Positions 1 to 8,186 of a stretch of DNA of 34,245 nucleotides are shown here, in pieces. The notes under the pieces are model-generated. The model saw nothing but the letters and a program-made list of their open reading frames with translations. It was not told the origin of the DNA and did no database searches. The position numbers were made by a program, and so were the translations under genes. Within the stretch, counting starts at the first letter, position 1, and each line of letters starts with the position of its first letter. Where the stretch lies: positions 1 to 34,245 of the forward strand of contig JAPKYE010000061.1 in assembly GCA_026394495.1 (NCBI GenBank). Direction: 5' to 3'. The DNA comes from Methanobacteriota archaeon. Lineage in GTDB: Archaea > Thermoplasmatota > E2 > DHVEG-1.

Positions 1-75
1 GATTACGGGATTGTCGGTGATCTGTACGAGATCCTCCCAAAACTCACCACAGCAATTAAAGCAAAGATGGAGTAA
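1..75 (+). CDS. etfA: Electron transfer flavoprotein alpha subunit, C-terminal end (partial)
   Basis: The frame opening at base 1 encodes 24 residues, beginning DYGIVGDLYEILP, before a TAA at 73-75. The motif GIVGDLYE followed by LP and a short Lys-rich tail is the hallmark C-terminus of ETF alpha, whose C-terminal domain binds FAD. ETF accepts electrons from acyl-CoA dehydrogenases, which fits the acyl-CoA genes in the rest of the window. The gene is cut by the left edge, so nothing can be said of its N-terminus or of whether etfB lies upstream. It ends 10 bases before the next gene and probably shares a transcript with it. The identification rests on a short segment, but the motif is distinctive. 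Confidence 0.8.
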   Translation, partial: DYGIVGDLYEILPKLTTAIKAKME

Positions 76-85
76 GCTAAATTTT

Positions 86-619
86 ATGGGGCGAGACGAA
101 GACAAAGCATTTCTTTCAAAGATTCCAAAAGAGCAATTAATAGATTTTTTGTTTCTTCAGTTGAGAAACCTCTGGGCGGTCGATGGATTATATTTCCTTG
201 AGATTGAAAAACAATGGGAAACCAAGGCAGCAACTGATATTGATTGTGCTGTCTGGGAGATAATGGGGAAAATAGAGGCAAGAAAAATCAAAGAGTTTCT
301 CCATATCAAAGATAATGATATCCCTGCACTGATATCTGCGTTGCGATACACAAGTTGGGCGCTTGATCTTGAAGATAAAGAGATTATCGTTGAAAAGAAT
401 CATTCAATTATCAGAAACACCAAGTGTCGTGTGCAAAGCACGCGAAAAAGTAAGGGGTTGTCTGAGTTTGGATGTAAACCAGTGCGACTTGGGTTCTTAA
501 AAGCATTCGTAAAAGAGTTTAACCCAGAAATAAGTGTCAAATGCAATGTCTGCCCTCCTGATAAACACTCTGATGAACTCTGGTGCGAGTGGGAATTCAC
601 ACCAAAAAAAGGGGAATAA
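86..619 (+). CDS. DUF6125-like conserved protein
   Basis: The protein has 177 residues from ATG 86. A TTG at 11 would extend it, but only inside the etfA end, so ATG 86 is preferred. The N-terminal segment rich in Leu, Trp and acidic residues (LRNLWAVDGLYFLEIE) and the C-terminal cysteines (CNVCPP followed by DELWCEWEF) look like the DUF6125 family, which I recognise from memory; no enzymatic role is established that I know of. The spaced cysteines (CNVC, a later Cys, and Cys139 or so upstream) could bind a metal, but this is inference. The gene sits 10 bases after etfA and its stop lies 3 bases before the dehydratase-like gene, so the three are probably one operon and may share a substrate or redox partner. 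No signal peptide or membrane segment is visible. Confidence 0.6.
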   Translation: MGRDEDKAFLSKIPKEQLIDFLFLQLRNLWAVDGLYFLEIEKQWETKAATDIDCAVWEIMGKIEARKIKEFLHIKDNDIPALISALRYTSWALDLEDKEIIVEKNHSIIRNTKCRVQSTRKSKGLSEFGCKPVRLGFLKAFVKEFNPEISVKCNVCPPDKHSDELWCEWEFTPKKGE

Positions 620-622
620 GTA

Positions 623-2080
623 ATGAAAACCGGCAAAGAATATAAAGAAAACCTGCGGAAAATGCGACCGAATATCTACAAATTCGGTGAACTGATTAAA
701 GATGTGACGACGCATCCTGCGACGAAACGAACCATTGAGGGTCATGCACAGATTTTTGATGCTGCTAAAAAACCAGAATACAAGGATCTTCTCACAAAAA
801 ATTCTTTATTGATAAACAAACCAGTTTCTAGGTATCTCTCACTTATTGAAAACGCTGAGGATATGATTGCGAACGTGAAGATGAAGCGACTCATGTTTAA
901 TCTCACCGGGACATGTACTGGTGGGCGATGTGTCGGGTTCAATACGTTAAATGCGATGTGGGTTGCAACGTATGATATGGATAAGGAGTTTGGAACAGAG
1001 TATCATCAGAGGATGAGTATGTGGCTTCGGGATGCACAAGAGTGTGATATCACGCTTTCTGGTGCATTGACTGATGCCAAAGGGGATCGGTCAAAGTCAC
1101 CGTTGCAGCAGAAAGACCCCGATATGAATCTGCGGATTGTTGAGGAGCGTAACGATGGGATTGTGGTTCGTGGAGCAAAAGCAATGATTTGTGGTGTTGC
1201 TGCCTCTAATGAGATTTTTGTGATGCCTGGAACCGGCTATAAAGAAGAAGAAAAGGATTATGCGGTATCGTTTGTGGTTCCTCGAGATGTTGAACATCTG
1301 ACGATCATTGAATCTCGGCGGCCAAGTGATACGCGGGAGTTGGAAGATGGTTTTGATATCCCGGTGGATATAGGTGGGATCACTCAGGCGTATCTGTTGT
1401 TTGATGATGTCTTTGTTCCGAAAGAACAGGTATTCATGTGTAAGGAATATGGTCATTCGTTGAAGGCGGTGATGAATTTTATTGCTTCGTATCGGTCTGC
1501 GATTGGTGGCTGTGTCGCTGGTCAAGGCGATGTGATGGTTGGTGCTGCTGCCTTGATGGCGCGTGCAAATGGTTTGTCTGAGAAGGTGTTCCGGGAGAAA
1601 CTCACGCAGATGATGATCAACAATGAGACCACGTTTGGGCTGGGGATCGCAGCAAGTGTTCTTGGGAGTAAACATCCGTCTGGTGTGTGGATTCCTGATT
1701 TGTTATTGTCGAATGTGAATAAGGTGCATGTGGGAACACTCCCTTATGAGACGAAACGTCTTGCTCAGGATATCGCTGGTGGTATTGCAGAGACCGGTTG
1801 TCTGCCGTCGTGTAAGGATATCAATGACCCTCGGTATGGCAAATTATTGCAAAAATATCTCTCAGCAAATTGCTCAGGGGAGACACGGGCGAAGATCGCT
1901 CGGTTAATTGAATGGCTGACGATTGGTGCCGGTGTTCCCGGGTGTATGCATGGAGGCGGGTCTCCTGATGGTGCGAAACTTATAGTGAATGCGCAATCTG
2001 ATCTAAACAAGTATATTGAGTTTGCAAGGAGGCTTGCTAATATCAAGGAGTATATTCCCGGGGAATCAAAGAAAAAATAG
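623..2080 (+). CDS. 4-hydroxybutyryl-CoA dehydratase/HpaB-family flavoprotein with altered active site
   Basis: The protein has 485 residues, the usual size of the 4-hydroxybutyryl-CoA dehydratase (AbfD)/4-hydroxyphenylacetate 3-hydroxylase family. The family landmarks are present: GKEYKENL at the N-terminus, the CxxxxCVG segment near residues 98-103, GAKA near 184-187, FVMPGT near 199-204, GGC at 295-297 and HGGGSP near the C-terminus. AbfD, as I recall its structure, holds a 4Fe-4S cluster with Cys99, Cys103, Cys299 and His292 beside FAD. Here the first pair is Cys98 and Cys103, one residue further apart, the third is Cys297, and the His position is Tyr290. Other catalytic positions also appear changed (Lys after the third Cys is Val; Glu before HGAGSP is Gly). 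So the fold is confident, but the dehydratase reaction is not. It overlaps no gene; the site GGGG lies 10-13 bases before the ATG, inside the previous gene. Confidence 0.75.
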   Translation: MKTGKEYKENLRKMRPNIYKFGELIKDVTTHPATKRTIEGHAQIFDAAKKPEYKDLLTKNSLLINKPVSRYLSLIENAEDMIANVKMKRLMFNLTGTCTGGRCVGFNTLNAMWVATYDMDKEFGTEYHQRMSMWLRDAQECDITLSGALTDAKGDRSKSPLQQKDPDMNLRIVEERNDGIVVRGAKAMICGVAASNEIFVMPGTGYKEEEKDYAVSFVVPRDVEHLTIIESRRPSDTRELEDGFDIPVDIGGITQAYLLFDDVFVPKEQVFMCKEYGHSLKAVMNFIASYRSAIGGCVAGQGDVMVGAAALMARANGLSEKVFREKLTQMMINNETTFGLGIAASVLGSKHPSGVWIPDLLLSNVNKVHVGTLPYETKRLAQDIAGGIAETGCLPSCKDINDPRYGKLLQKYLSANCSGETRAKIARLIEWLTIGAGVPGCMHGGGSPDGAKLIVNAQSDLNKYIEFARRLANIKEYIPGESKKK

Positions 2081-2116
2081 GGAAAAGTTGGTTTTTTTAA
2101 GGATTTTCCAGAAACA

Positions 2117-2155
2117 TTTATATATATAGAAACATAATATAATGGCTATATTATG
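2117..2155 (+). promoter_or_regulatory. TATA box followed by a 9-bp palindrome
   Basis: An archaeal TATA element (TTTATATATATAGA, 2117-2130) is followed directly by a perfect inverted repeat: CATAATATA at 2133-2141 and TATATTATG at 2147-2155, with a 5-base spacer. The repeat covers the expected start of transcription, about 25 bases after the TATA centre, a usual place for a repressor site in archaea. It would serve the surface-protein gene starting at 2264. Confidence 0.5.
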
Positions 2156-2208
2156 AACTATGTTGTATATACCAAGAGAACAAAAAAAGTAAGAAATGTA
2201 CAACAAGG

Positions 2209-2217
2209 TTTAAATAT
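2209..2217 (+). promoter_or_regulatory. Second TATA box before the surface-protein gene
   Basis: TTTAAATAT at 2209-2217, preceded by the purine-containing AACAAGG, fits an archaeal TATA/BRE pair. Transcription would start near 2240, leaving a short leader that contains the ribosome site AAGGTGA at 2252-2258, six bases before ATG 2264. Confidence 0.45.
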
Positions 2218-2263
2218 CTAAGAAAATAAAACACAATAGAGAAAAGTCCATAAGGTGAAAAAA

Positions 2264-4363
2264 ATGAGTGAAAAAAGATCAAAAACCATAGGCATTCTTG
2301 CAGCATTGATGATGATCAGTACTGGATTGTTTACAATGATAGTACCAGTATCAGCAGATGGCTCTATTTTTACCGTTACAAAGAAAGTCTGGGATCCAGT
2401 AAATGGTATTTGGACATCTGATTTGATTTCTTTTGATGTCGGTGATACGGTTCGATATAATATTAGTATTGAATATACAAGAGATTATACTCTTCATTCG
2501 ATTCGTATTATGGATGTTCTACCTGATTGTTTATTGTATAATGCTACCCTGGGTGCCACTAAATTTATTACACCATATGGAGTATCACCAGATGAAATAG
2601 TTGATGACCAAATTATTTATTGGAATTTCACGCCACCGTCACATGAATTAACTTTGGATAAACACAACGGCACTCTCTCTATAGAATTTGAGGCAAAGGT
2701 CATGTATTGCGATGCAGCAGATAACACAATTATGGTTAATGCTAAAGAATCTGGTGTTGAAATTGCTCCTCCTGGGTATGCAAATGCAGAAATTAGCATT
2801 AATCCACTGCGGTTTCAAAAGCAAGTGTGTAAAATAGGTGAAATATTTAGTGATCATATTACAGCGATTCCTGGCGATGTCCTTACTTTTAAATTTGTAG
2901 TGGATTATTTCGGTATGAATAATATTACGAATATGTCGATTCTCGATATTTTGCCAGGATGTTTACGATATTCAAATCAAACTTCGCCAAATCCATATAT
3001 CAACGTTTCGAGTGATAACATAACAATATTGGTGAATTTCACCGATGTCATACTGAATACAACGATGAGCCATAAAGAAATTACTTTTTTAGTAAACGTT
3101 ACAGCCTCAGGTCCCACAATTCTTGTAAATGATGCAACACTCAATTTCACTGAGACACCAGACAATTTAACCTATGATCGTACCGATAATGCAACAATTA
3201 CGATTATTGCGAACCATCCACCGAATACCCCGAGTAAACCTACAGGAGAAATATTTGTATCACGAGGATATGGTCTGATTAATACACCTTATTCAATAAC
3301 AACAAGTACAACTGATCTAGATGGCGATCAAGTTCAGTATGGTTGGGATTGGAATGACGATAGTGCTGTTGATCAATGGACCATCTTCTATTTTTCTGGT
3401 GAAACTTGCAGTGTACTGCATTCATGGAGTACCGCAGGAATTAAAATCATACGCGTAAAAGCAAAAGACATCCGTGGTGGTGAAAGCGACTGGAATCAAA
3501 CCTTAATATCGATTTTAGCAACAGATCCTGCTCCGCACCAGCCTCCTTTAGCACCGCATAAGCCAGATTGCAACGCAACTGGTACAGTGGGAGAAAAACT
3601 TTTCTTTACTACGAATACCACAGATCCTGACGGTCCTGTGATCAGGTATAAATGGGATTGGAATGATTCATCCATTCTGGAGTGGATTCCCGAGGATCCC
3701 TCCGTATATCTTGACAACGGCGAAAATTGTACAGCGAATCATACCTTTTCAGAGTCAGGAACATACTATGTAAGAGTTTTGGCAATGGATCTTGATTTTG
3801 ATCAAAGCAGCTGGTCAATTCCCGCAGCCGTCGTAATTACATCAGATATAATAGTACCACCAGAAGATGTAAGTCCAAGTACTCCAGTTCTTTCAGGGCC
3901 CTCAACGGGTATTGTTAATAAGTCGTATTCATTTACCGCTGTTTCGACCGATCCAGGTGATCTGATTTCGTACTATTTCGACTTCGGTGATGGAACATCT
4001 AGTGGATGGACAACTAGTTATGTTTCAGGTGCAACAGTTTCTGTATCCCATAGTTGGGCTGCTACAGGAAAAGGCGGGCTCAGTGTCAAAGCAACAATTA
4101 TAAACGACGGAACTTTAGTAGCAAACAATATCAACTGGTCGATTACGGTAAAAAGCTCACGGGTTCTCAGTAAAACCTTGGCTGCAGTAAATGGTACTAT
4201 CGATAGTCTTGCCATTGATTCCGATATCGTCGTAAAAACATCATTAGTGAAAGGATTCGGAAAAGTAATAATTAAAGTATCTGTTGATGGAGCAAGTATA
4301 GAATCAACATCAAAGACAGTTAATGGGTTCGTCTTCGGGTTCTTTATATTCGTTGCGAAATAA
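2264..4363 (+). CDS. Secreted DUF11/PKD-domain surface protein
   Basis: The protein has 699 residues from ATG 2264. A GTG at 2255 is in frame but lies inside the ribosome site AAGGTGA, so the ATG is preferred. A signal peptide covers residues 1-31: a Lys/Arg start, a hydrophobic core (ILAALMMISTGLF) and a cut after VSA. Next come two DUF11-like domains (about 35-165 and 170-310, each with the pattern I-x-DVLPDCL or I-x-DILPGCL), then three PKD-like domains (about 320-420, 425-530 and 540-640) with WDWND and FDFGDG motifs. There are many N-x-S/T sequons. No C-terminal membrane anchor is seen, and the last 50 residues form a separate small beta-rich tail. It probably acts outside the cell in adhesion, as a sheath, or as a scaffold. 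The ligand is unknown. Confidence 0.7.
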   Translation: MSEKRSKTIGILAALMMISTGLFTMIVPVSADGSIFTVTKKVWDPVNGIWTSDLISFDVGDTVRYNISIEYTRDYTLHSIRIMDVLPDCLLYNATLGATKFITPYGVSPDEIVDDQIIYWNFTPPSHELTLDKHNGTLSIEFEAKVMYCDAADNTIMVNAKESGVEIAPPGYANAEISINPLRFQKQVCKIGEIFSDHITAIPGDVLTFKFVVDYFGMNNITNMSILDILPGCLRYSNQTSPNPYINVSSDNITILVNFTDVILNTTMSHKEITFLVNVTASGPTILVNDATLNFTETPDNLTYDRTDNATITIIANHPPNTPSKPTGEIFVSRGYGLINTPYSITTSTTDLDGDQVQYGWDWNDDSAVDQWTIFYFSGETCSVLHSWSTAGIKIIRVKAKDIRGGESDWNQTLISILATDPAPHQPPLAPHKPDCNATGTVGEKLFFTTNTTDPDGPVIRYKWDWNDSSILEWIPEDPSVYLDNGENCTANHTFSESGTYYVRVLAMDLDFDQSSWSIPAAVVITSDIIVPPEDVSPSTPVLSGPSTGIVNKSYSFTAVSTDPGDLISYYFDFGDGTSSGWTTSYVSGATVSVSHSWAATGKGGLSVKATIINDGTLVANNINWSITVKSSRVLSKTLAAVNGTIDSLAIDSDIVVKTSLVKGFGKVIIKVSVDGASIESTSKTVNGFVFGFFIFVAK

Positions 4364-4370
4364 GAACCCT

Positions 4371-4412
4371 TTCATTTCTCTTTTTTTTATTTTCTTTACT
4401 ATTTTTTTATTT
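4371..4412 (+). terminator. T-rich transcription terminator
   Basis: Directly after the surface-protein stop there are several T runs (eight Ts at 4381-4388, seven at 4402-4408) with no stable hairpin, as is usual for archaeal termination. Confidence 0.55.
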
Positions 4413-4462
4413 GGAAATACATATATGTTCTAAACTAATATTTATTTGTCTATTTCTCAATC

Positions 4463-4469
4463 TTTAAAT
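4463..4469 (+). promoter_or_regulatory. TATA box of a probably leaderless transcript
   Basis: TTTAAAT at 4463-4469 is centred 28 bases before the A of ATG 4494, and no ribosome site precedes that ATG. This spacing implies that transcription begins at or within a base or two of the start codon. Confidence 0.55.
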
Positions 4470-4493
4470 CCTTTTGAATGATTCCATACGTCC

Positions 4494-5276
4494 ATGAACT
4501 ATGAAACACTGAAAATAGAAATAACAAACAACGCTGCTTTTATCGTTCTGAACAGGCCTGATAGACTCAACGCGTTTGATATGAAACTTGGTATAGAACT
4601 CTCCAACGCTCTTCATTCTATAGCGAAAAATATGGACGTAAAAGTCGTCGTAATCAAAGGAACTGGTAAAGGGTTCTGTGGTGGTGGCGACGTCAAAGAA
4701 ATGCATACCGCAGAAAACAAACCGCAGTTTTTACGCAATCTTACTCAGGCGATCCATCGTTGTGTCATAGAGATGAGAACAATGGAAAAACCTGTGATCG
4801 CAGCGGTAAACGGTGCTGCGTTCGGCGCAGGTCTTTCTTTGGCGCTCGCCTGTGATATCATTATCGCAGTCAAAGATGCAAAGATGAGTACTGCTTTTAT
4901 CGGAATCGGTCTTGCTCCTGGATGCGGTACCCAGTTTTTCACAAGACTCGTCGGATACCAACGTGCATGCGAGTATATCCTTACATCAAAAACGTTCATC
5001 GCAGAAGACGCGTACCGTTTAGGAATTATTAACCAAGTTGTACCAGTTGATCAATTAGATGCTGCAGTTGAAGAATACGTGAATATGTTTCGAATCCTCC
5101 CACCAATAGCAGTCGGAAAAGCAAAAATGCTGATTAATAAAAGTCTTGAGAACGATATGATCACACATCTGGATTTGGAAAGTAAAACTGCGGCATGGTC
5201 AGCTGAAACAGATGATTTCAAAGAGGGTGTTGCTGCGTTTGTAGAAAAAAGAAAGCCACAATTCAAAGGAACCTAA
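4494..5276 (+). CDS. Crotonase-family enoyl-CoA isomerase (PaaG-like)
   Basis: The protein has 260 residues, normal for a crotonase. The CoA-binding and oxyanion-hole segments are clear: FCGGGDVKEM near 61-70 and GAAFGAGLSLALACD near 107-121. The two glutamates that add water in rat mitochondrial enoyl-CoA hydratase (Glu144, Glu164) align with Ser115 and Phe135, so classical hydration is unlikely. The segment GAGLSLALACDI followed by GxGLxP is typical of PaaG-type enoyl-CoA isomerases; the Asp usual in PaaG (PDSGG) is replaced here (PGCGT), so even that assignment is tentative. A role in moving double bonds of unsaturated or aromatic-derived acyl-CoAs is the best guess. It has its own promoter and lies upstream of the leucine-pathway genes on the same strand. 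Confidence 0.7.
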   Translation: MNYETLKIEITNNAAFIVLNRPDRLNAFDMKLGIELSNALHSIAKNMDVKVVVIKGTGKGFCGGGDVKEMHTAENKPQFLRNLTQAIHRCVIEMRTMEKPVIAAVNGAAFGAGLSLALACDIIIAVKDAKMSTAFIGIGLAPGCGTQFFTRLVGYQRACEYILTSKTFIAEDAYRLGIINQVVPVDQLDAAVEEYVNMFRILPPIAVGKAKMLINKSLENDMITHLDLESKTAAWSAETDDFKEGVAAFVEKRKPQFKGT

Positions 5277-5310
5277 GTGGTTTTCGACAATTGTAGTAAA
5301 ACAGATGAAA

Positions 5311-5320
5311 AGGTTTATGT
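5311..5320 (+). promoter_or_regulatory. Possible TATA box upstream of the leucine-catabolism cluster
   Basis: AGGTTTATGT at 5311-5320 is the best TATA candidate between the two crotonase genes. Transcription would begin near 5337-5343. A second candidate, TTTATAA at 5350-5356, lies closer to the gene. Neither is strong. Confidence 0.3.
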
Positions 5321-5391
5321 AGTAATCCTATAATCAATGGAGGATTTTGTTTATAACTGGTTGAATCGAGGGAAGGCAGAAGGGAAAAAAA

Positions 5392-6183
5392 GTGGATTGT
5401 ATGAAATACACTACTCTTGAGGTCTCTCAAAAAGAAGATATTGCAACTATTACCTTGAACCGACCTGATGTTCATAATGCCATGAATGAACAATTCATCC
5501 AGGAGCTCACCAGATGTGTTCATGACCTTGGCAGAGACAATAGTATCCGTATCATTATTTTAACAGGTAACGGAAGCTCTTTTTGTGCGGGTGCTGATCT
5601 TAACTGGATGAAAAGCATGATTACCTACTCAAAAGAAGAAAACATCAAAGACAGCAACCTTATTCTTGAACTGTACAACACGTTGTATACCTGCCCAAAA
5701 CCAATCATAGGAAAAATAACTGGCCATGCCTTTGGCGGAGGCGTCGGACTCATTGCAGTCTGCGATATCGCCATTGGGGTTCCTGGACTGAAATTTGCGT
5801 TCAGTGAAACAAAATTAGGGATTATCCCATCAATCATCTCCACGTTTGTAGCACTTCGTTTATCTCAAGCAGATATGCGTCGACTTTTTATCACGGGGGA
5901 ACGTTTTGATTCAGAATACGCCCAAAAAATTGGTTTACTTGACTACGTAGTACCTTTAGAAGAACTTGAATCTAAAATACAGTTTTATGTTGATCAACTA
6001 AGGTTCTCAGGACCAAAAACAGTCAATGAAGTAAAACATCTTCTTCAAAACATGCGCACAATGCCTATTGAAAAATACAAACAGTTCACCGTAGAAAAAA
6101 TCTCGGAACTCCGTGTATCACCAGAGGGCCAAGAAGGGATTTCTGCTTTTCTTGAAAAACGCAAACCAAAATGGGGGAATTAA
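5392..6183 (+). CDS. liuC: Methylglutaconyl-CoA hydratase
   Basis: The protein has 263 residues from GTG 5392, which follows GAAGGGAA by a good distance; ATG 5401 is an equally possible start. Crotonase landmarks are FCAGADLNWMKSM near 64-76 and GHAFGGGVGL near 111-120. The sequence GADLNWMK and the run FSETKLGIIPSIIS near 137-150 mark the LiuC/methylglutaconyl-CoA hydratase branch, which keeps only the second catalytic Glu (Glu139 here). It hydrates 3-methylglutaconyl-CoA to HMG-CoA in leucine breakdown. The next three genes encode the carboxylase that makes its substrate, with gaps or overlaps of a few bases, so the metabolic reading is strongly supported by context. Confidence 0.85.
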   Translation: MDCMKYTTLEVSQKEDIATITLNRPDVHNAMNEQFIQELTRCVHDLGRDNSIRIIILTGNGSSFCAGADLNWMKSMITYSKEENIKDSNLILELYNTLYTCPKPIIGKITGHAFGGGVGLIAVCDIAIGVPGLKFAFSETKLGIIPSIISTFVALRLSQADMRRLFITGERFDSEYAQKIGLLDYVVPLEELESKIQFYVDQLRFSGPKTVNEVKHLLQNMRTMPIEKYKQFTVEKISELRVSPEGQEGISAFLEKRKPKWGN

Positions 6184-6187
6184 TCGT

Positions 6188-7687
6188 ATGTTTTCAAAGG
6201 TTCTTATCGCAAACCGCGGAGAGATAGCTGTTCGAATCATGAAGGCTTGTCAGGAAATGAACATCAAAACCGTTGCGGTATATTCTGATGTCGATAAACA
6301 TGCGCCTCATGTTCATCTTGCAGATGAATCGGTGAGCCTTGGTGATCCCACACCATCGGAGAGCTATCTGAACATCCAAAAAATAATTGAATCAGCTCAG
6401 AAAGTATCAGCCGAAGCAATACATCCAGGATACGGATTTCTTGCAGAGAACCCGGATTTTGCTAAAGCCTGTAAAGACTCAGGGATCGTATTCATTGGAC
6501 CATCTGCCTCAGTCATTAAACATATGGGAGATAAAATCGAAGCAAAAAAAACCATGCAGAAAGCCAATGTCCCTGTAATCCCAGGGTATCATGGAGATAA
6601 ACAAGATGTATCGACTCTTGTTCATGAGGGAAAAAAAATCGGTTTTCCTTTGATCGTGAAAGCATCATCAGGTGGCGGCGGAAAAGGCATGCGTCTTGTG
6701 AAAACAGACGATGAACTTGAACAAGCTATTGAAGGAGCAAAACGAGAATCAAAATCAGCGTTTGGTAACGACTCTGTTTTCCTTGAGAAATATATTGATA
6801 AACCCAGGCATATCGAATTCCAGATTCTCGGGGATGAACACGGTCATATCATTCATTTATTTGAACGAGAATGTTCTATCCAACGACGTCATCAAAAGAT
6901 AATTGAGGAGACGCCTTCACCGATGATGACACCAAAACTAAGAGAACAAATGGGGTCCGCAGCAGTTGCCGCAGCAAAAGCAGCGGGGTATACGAATGCA
7001 GGAACCGTTGAGTTCATGGTTGATGGACATCATCAGTTTTATTTCATGGAGATGAACACCCGTCTTCAGGTAGAGCATCCGATCACAGAGGCAACAACAG
7101 GAATTGATCTTGTCAAATGGCAGCTGAAAATCGCAAATGATATGGAGCTCACCGTGAAACAGCAGGAGCTCACCCAACACGGCCATGCACTTGAATGTCG
7201 GATCTACGCAGAGGATCCCGCGCATGGGTTTCTTCCAAGTGTAGGAACATTGTCTAAAGTCGAGTTCCCGCAGGGGCCGAACGTGAGAAACGATGCTGGG
7301 ATTGAACCAGATTTTGAGATCACCCCGTATTATGATCCGATGCTTGCGAAACTTATCGTCAGCGCGGAAAACAGAACGGAAAGTATCAATAAGATGATCT
7401 GGGCGCTCTCTCAATATGTGGTTCTTGGGGTCACGACAAATATCTCATTTTTAGCACAAGTGTTGGAACATCCGGAATTCCAAAGAGGAAACATTACGAC
7501 GCATTTCCTTGAAACGTTCTTCAAGGATTGGACTGGAGGAAAAAAAGGTGAACTCCCTGTCGATGCTTTGATCGCTTTAGCGGTCTATGATGCGATGCAT
7601 ACGCAGCGTCAAGAACTTGTCAGATTCAAAGAAGCTGATCCGCATTCCCCGTGGAAACATGTAGGTCGATGGAGGATGGGAACATAG
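6188..7687 (+). CDS. accC: Methylcrotonyl-CoA carboxylase, biotin carboxylase subunit
   Basis: The protein has 499 residues from ATG 6188. A longer in-frame ATG at 6113 lies inside liuC, while 6188 is preceded by GGGGGA and begins with the family start FSKVLIANRGEIAVRI. ATP-grasp motifs follow: KASSGGGGKGM near 182-192, HQKIIEETPS near 236-245 and EMNTRLQVEHP near 288-298. It carboxylates biotin using ATP and bicarbonate. It ends where bacterial MccA proteins continue into the BT and biotin domains; those parts are on the next gene, as in other archaeal acyl-CoA carboxylases. Pairing with the carboxyltransferase at 8187 points to methylcrotonyl-CoA, though one biotin carboxylase could serve several carboxyltransferases. 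Confidence 0.9.
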   Translation: MFSKVLIANRGEIAVRIMKACQEMNIKTVAVYSDVDKHAPHVHLADESVSLGDPTPSESYLNIQKIIESAQKVSAEAIHPGYGFLAENPDFAKACKDSGIVFIGPSASVIKHMGDKIEAKKTMQKANVPVIPGYHGDKQDVSTLVHEGKKIGFPLIVKASSGGGGKGMRLVKTDDELEQAIEGAKRESKSAFGNDSVFLEKYIDKPRHIEFQILGDEHGHIIHLFERECSIQRRHQKIIEETPSPMMTPKLREQMGSAAVAAAKAAGYTNAGTVEFMVDGHHQFYFMEMNTRLQVEHPITEATTGIDLVKWQLKIANDMELTVKQQELTQHGHALECRIYAEDPAHGFLPSVGTLSKVEFPQGPNVRNDAGIEPDFEITPYYDPMLAKLIVSAENRTESINKMIWALSQYVVLGVTTNISFLAQVLEHPEFQRGNITTHFLETFFKDWTGGKKGELPVDALIALAVYDAMHTQRQELVRFKEADPHSPWKHVGRWRMGT

Positions 7688-7689
7688 GG

Positions 7690-8184
7690 ATGTTCATCAA
7701 TTACGAGCATGCAAACCACGTGTACAACGTGACTGTCGAGCGACGCGAAAACGAGTTTTTTATCACCTATGATAACATTGAATACACGGTGACCGCACAG
7801 GAAATTAAACCAGGGCAGTTGAATGTAAACCTTGGGGATCGCATGATCAAATGCATGATCTCTGAGGGAGAAGACCGCAAATATGTGTTCATCAATGGTC
7901 AAGTGTTCCAGGTGAAACGCGTGGAACTAACCGGTCGACGGAAAACCGAGAAAAAAGAAACCGATTTGAACTCTCCGATATCCGGAACTGTTGTAAGTGT
8001 CAAAACAAAAGAAGGAGAGTCCATCCAGAAAGATGATGTCATTATGGTGATCGAAGCAATGAAAATGGAATATCTTATCCGTGCACCATACAATGGACTT
8101 GTAAAAAAAATTAATTTCAAAGAAAAAGATCAGATTGAAATCGGGAAGCTCGCTGCAGAAATTGAACGTACAAAGGAGGATTGA
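7690..8184 (+). CDS. accB: Biotin carboxyl carrier subunit
   Basis: The protein has 164 residues from ATG 7690, two bases after the accC stop; ATGs at 7651 and 7669 are in frame but lie within accC. The first 90 residues resemble the BT (subunit-interaction) region of MccA/PccA. A charged hinge (KKETDLNSP) follows, and then a lipoyl/biotinyl domain with the canonical EAMKME, whose Lys125 would carry biotin. It moves carboxybiotin between the accC product and the carboxyltransferase. The two lengths together (499 plus 164) match a bacterial MccA, so this is a split alpha subunit. Its stop overlaps the region before the next start, where the strong site AGGAGGA (8174-8180) suggests coupled translation. 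Confidence 0.9.
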   Translation: MFINYEHANHVYNVTVERRENEFFITYDNIEYTVTAQEIKPGQLNVNLGDRMIKCMISEGEDRKYVFINGQVFQVKRVELTGRRKTEKKETDLNSPISGTVVSVKTKEGESIQKDDVIMVIEAMKMEYLIRAPYNGLVKKINFKEKDQIEIGKLAAEIERTKED

Positions 8185-8186
8185 GC

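Noticed and set aside
11-619. Start of the DUF6125-like gene at TTG 11
   Set aside because: The extra 25 residues lie within the end of etfA and have no ribosome site; ATG 86 follows the etfA stop.
1097-1675. 192-residue antisense frame in the dehydratase-like gene
   Set aside because: Codon shadow of the sense gene, with no independent signals.
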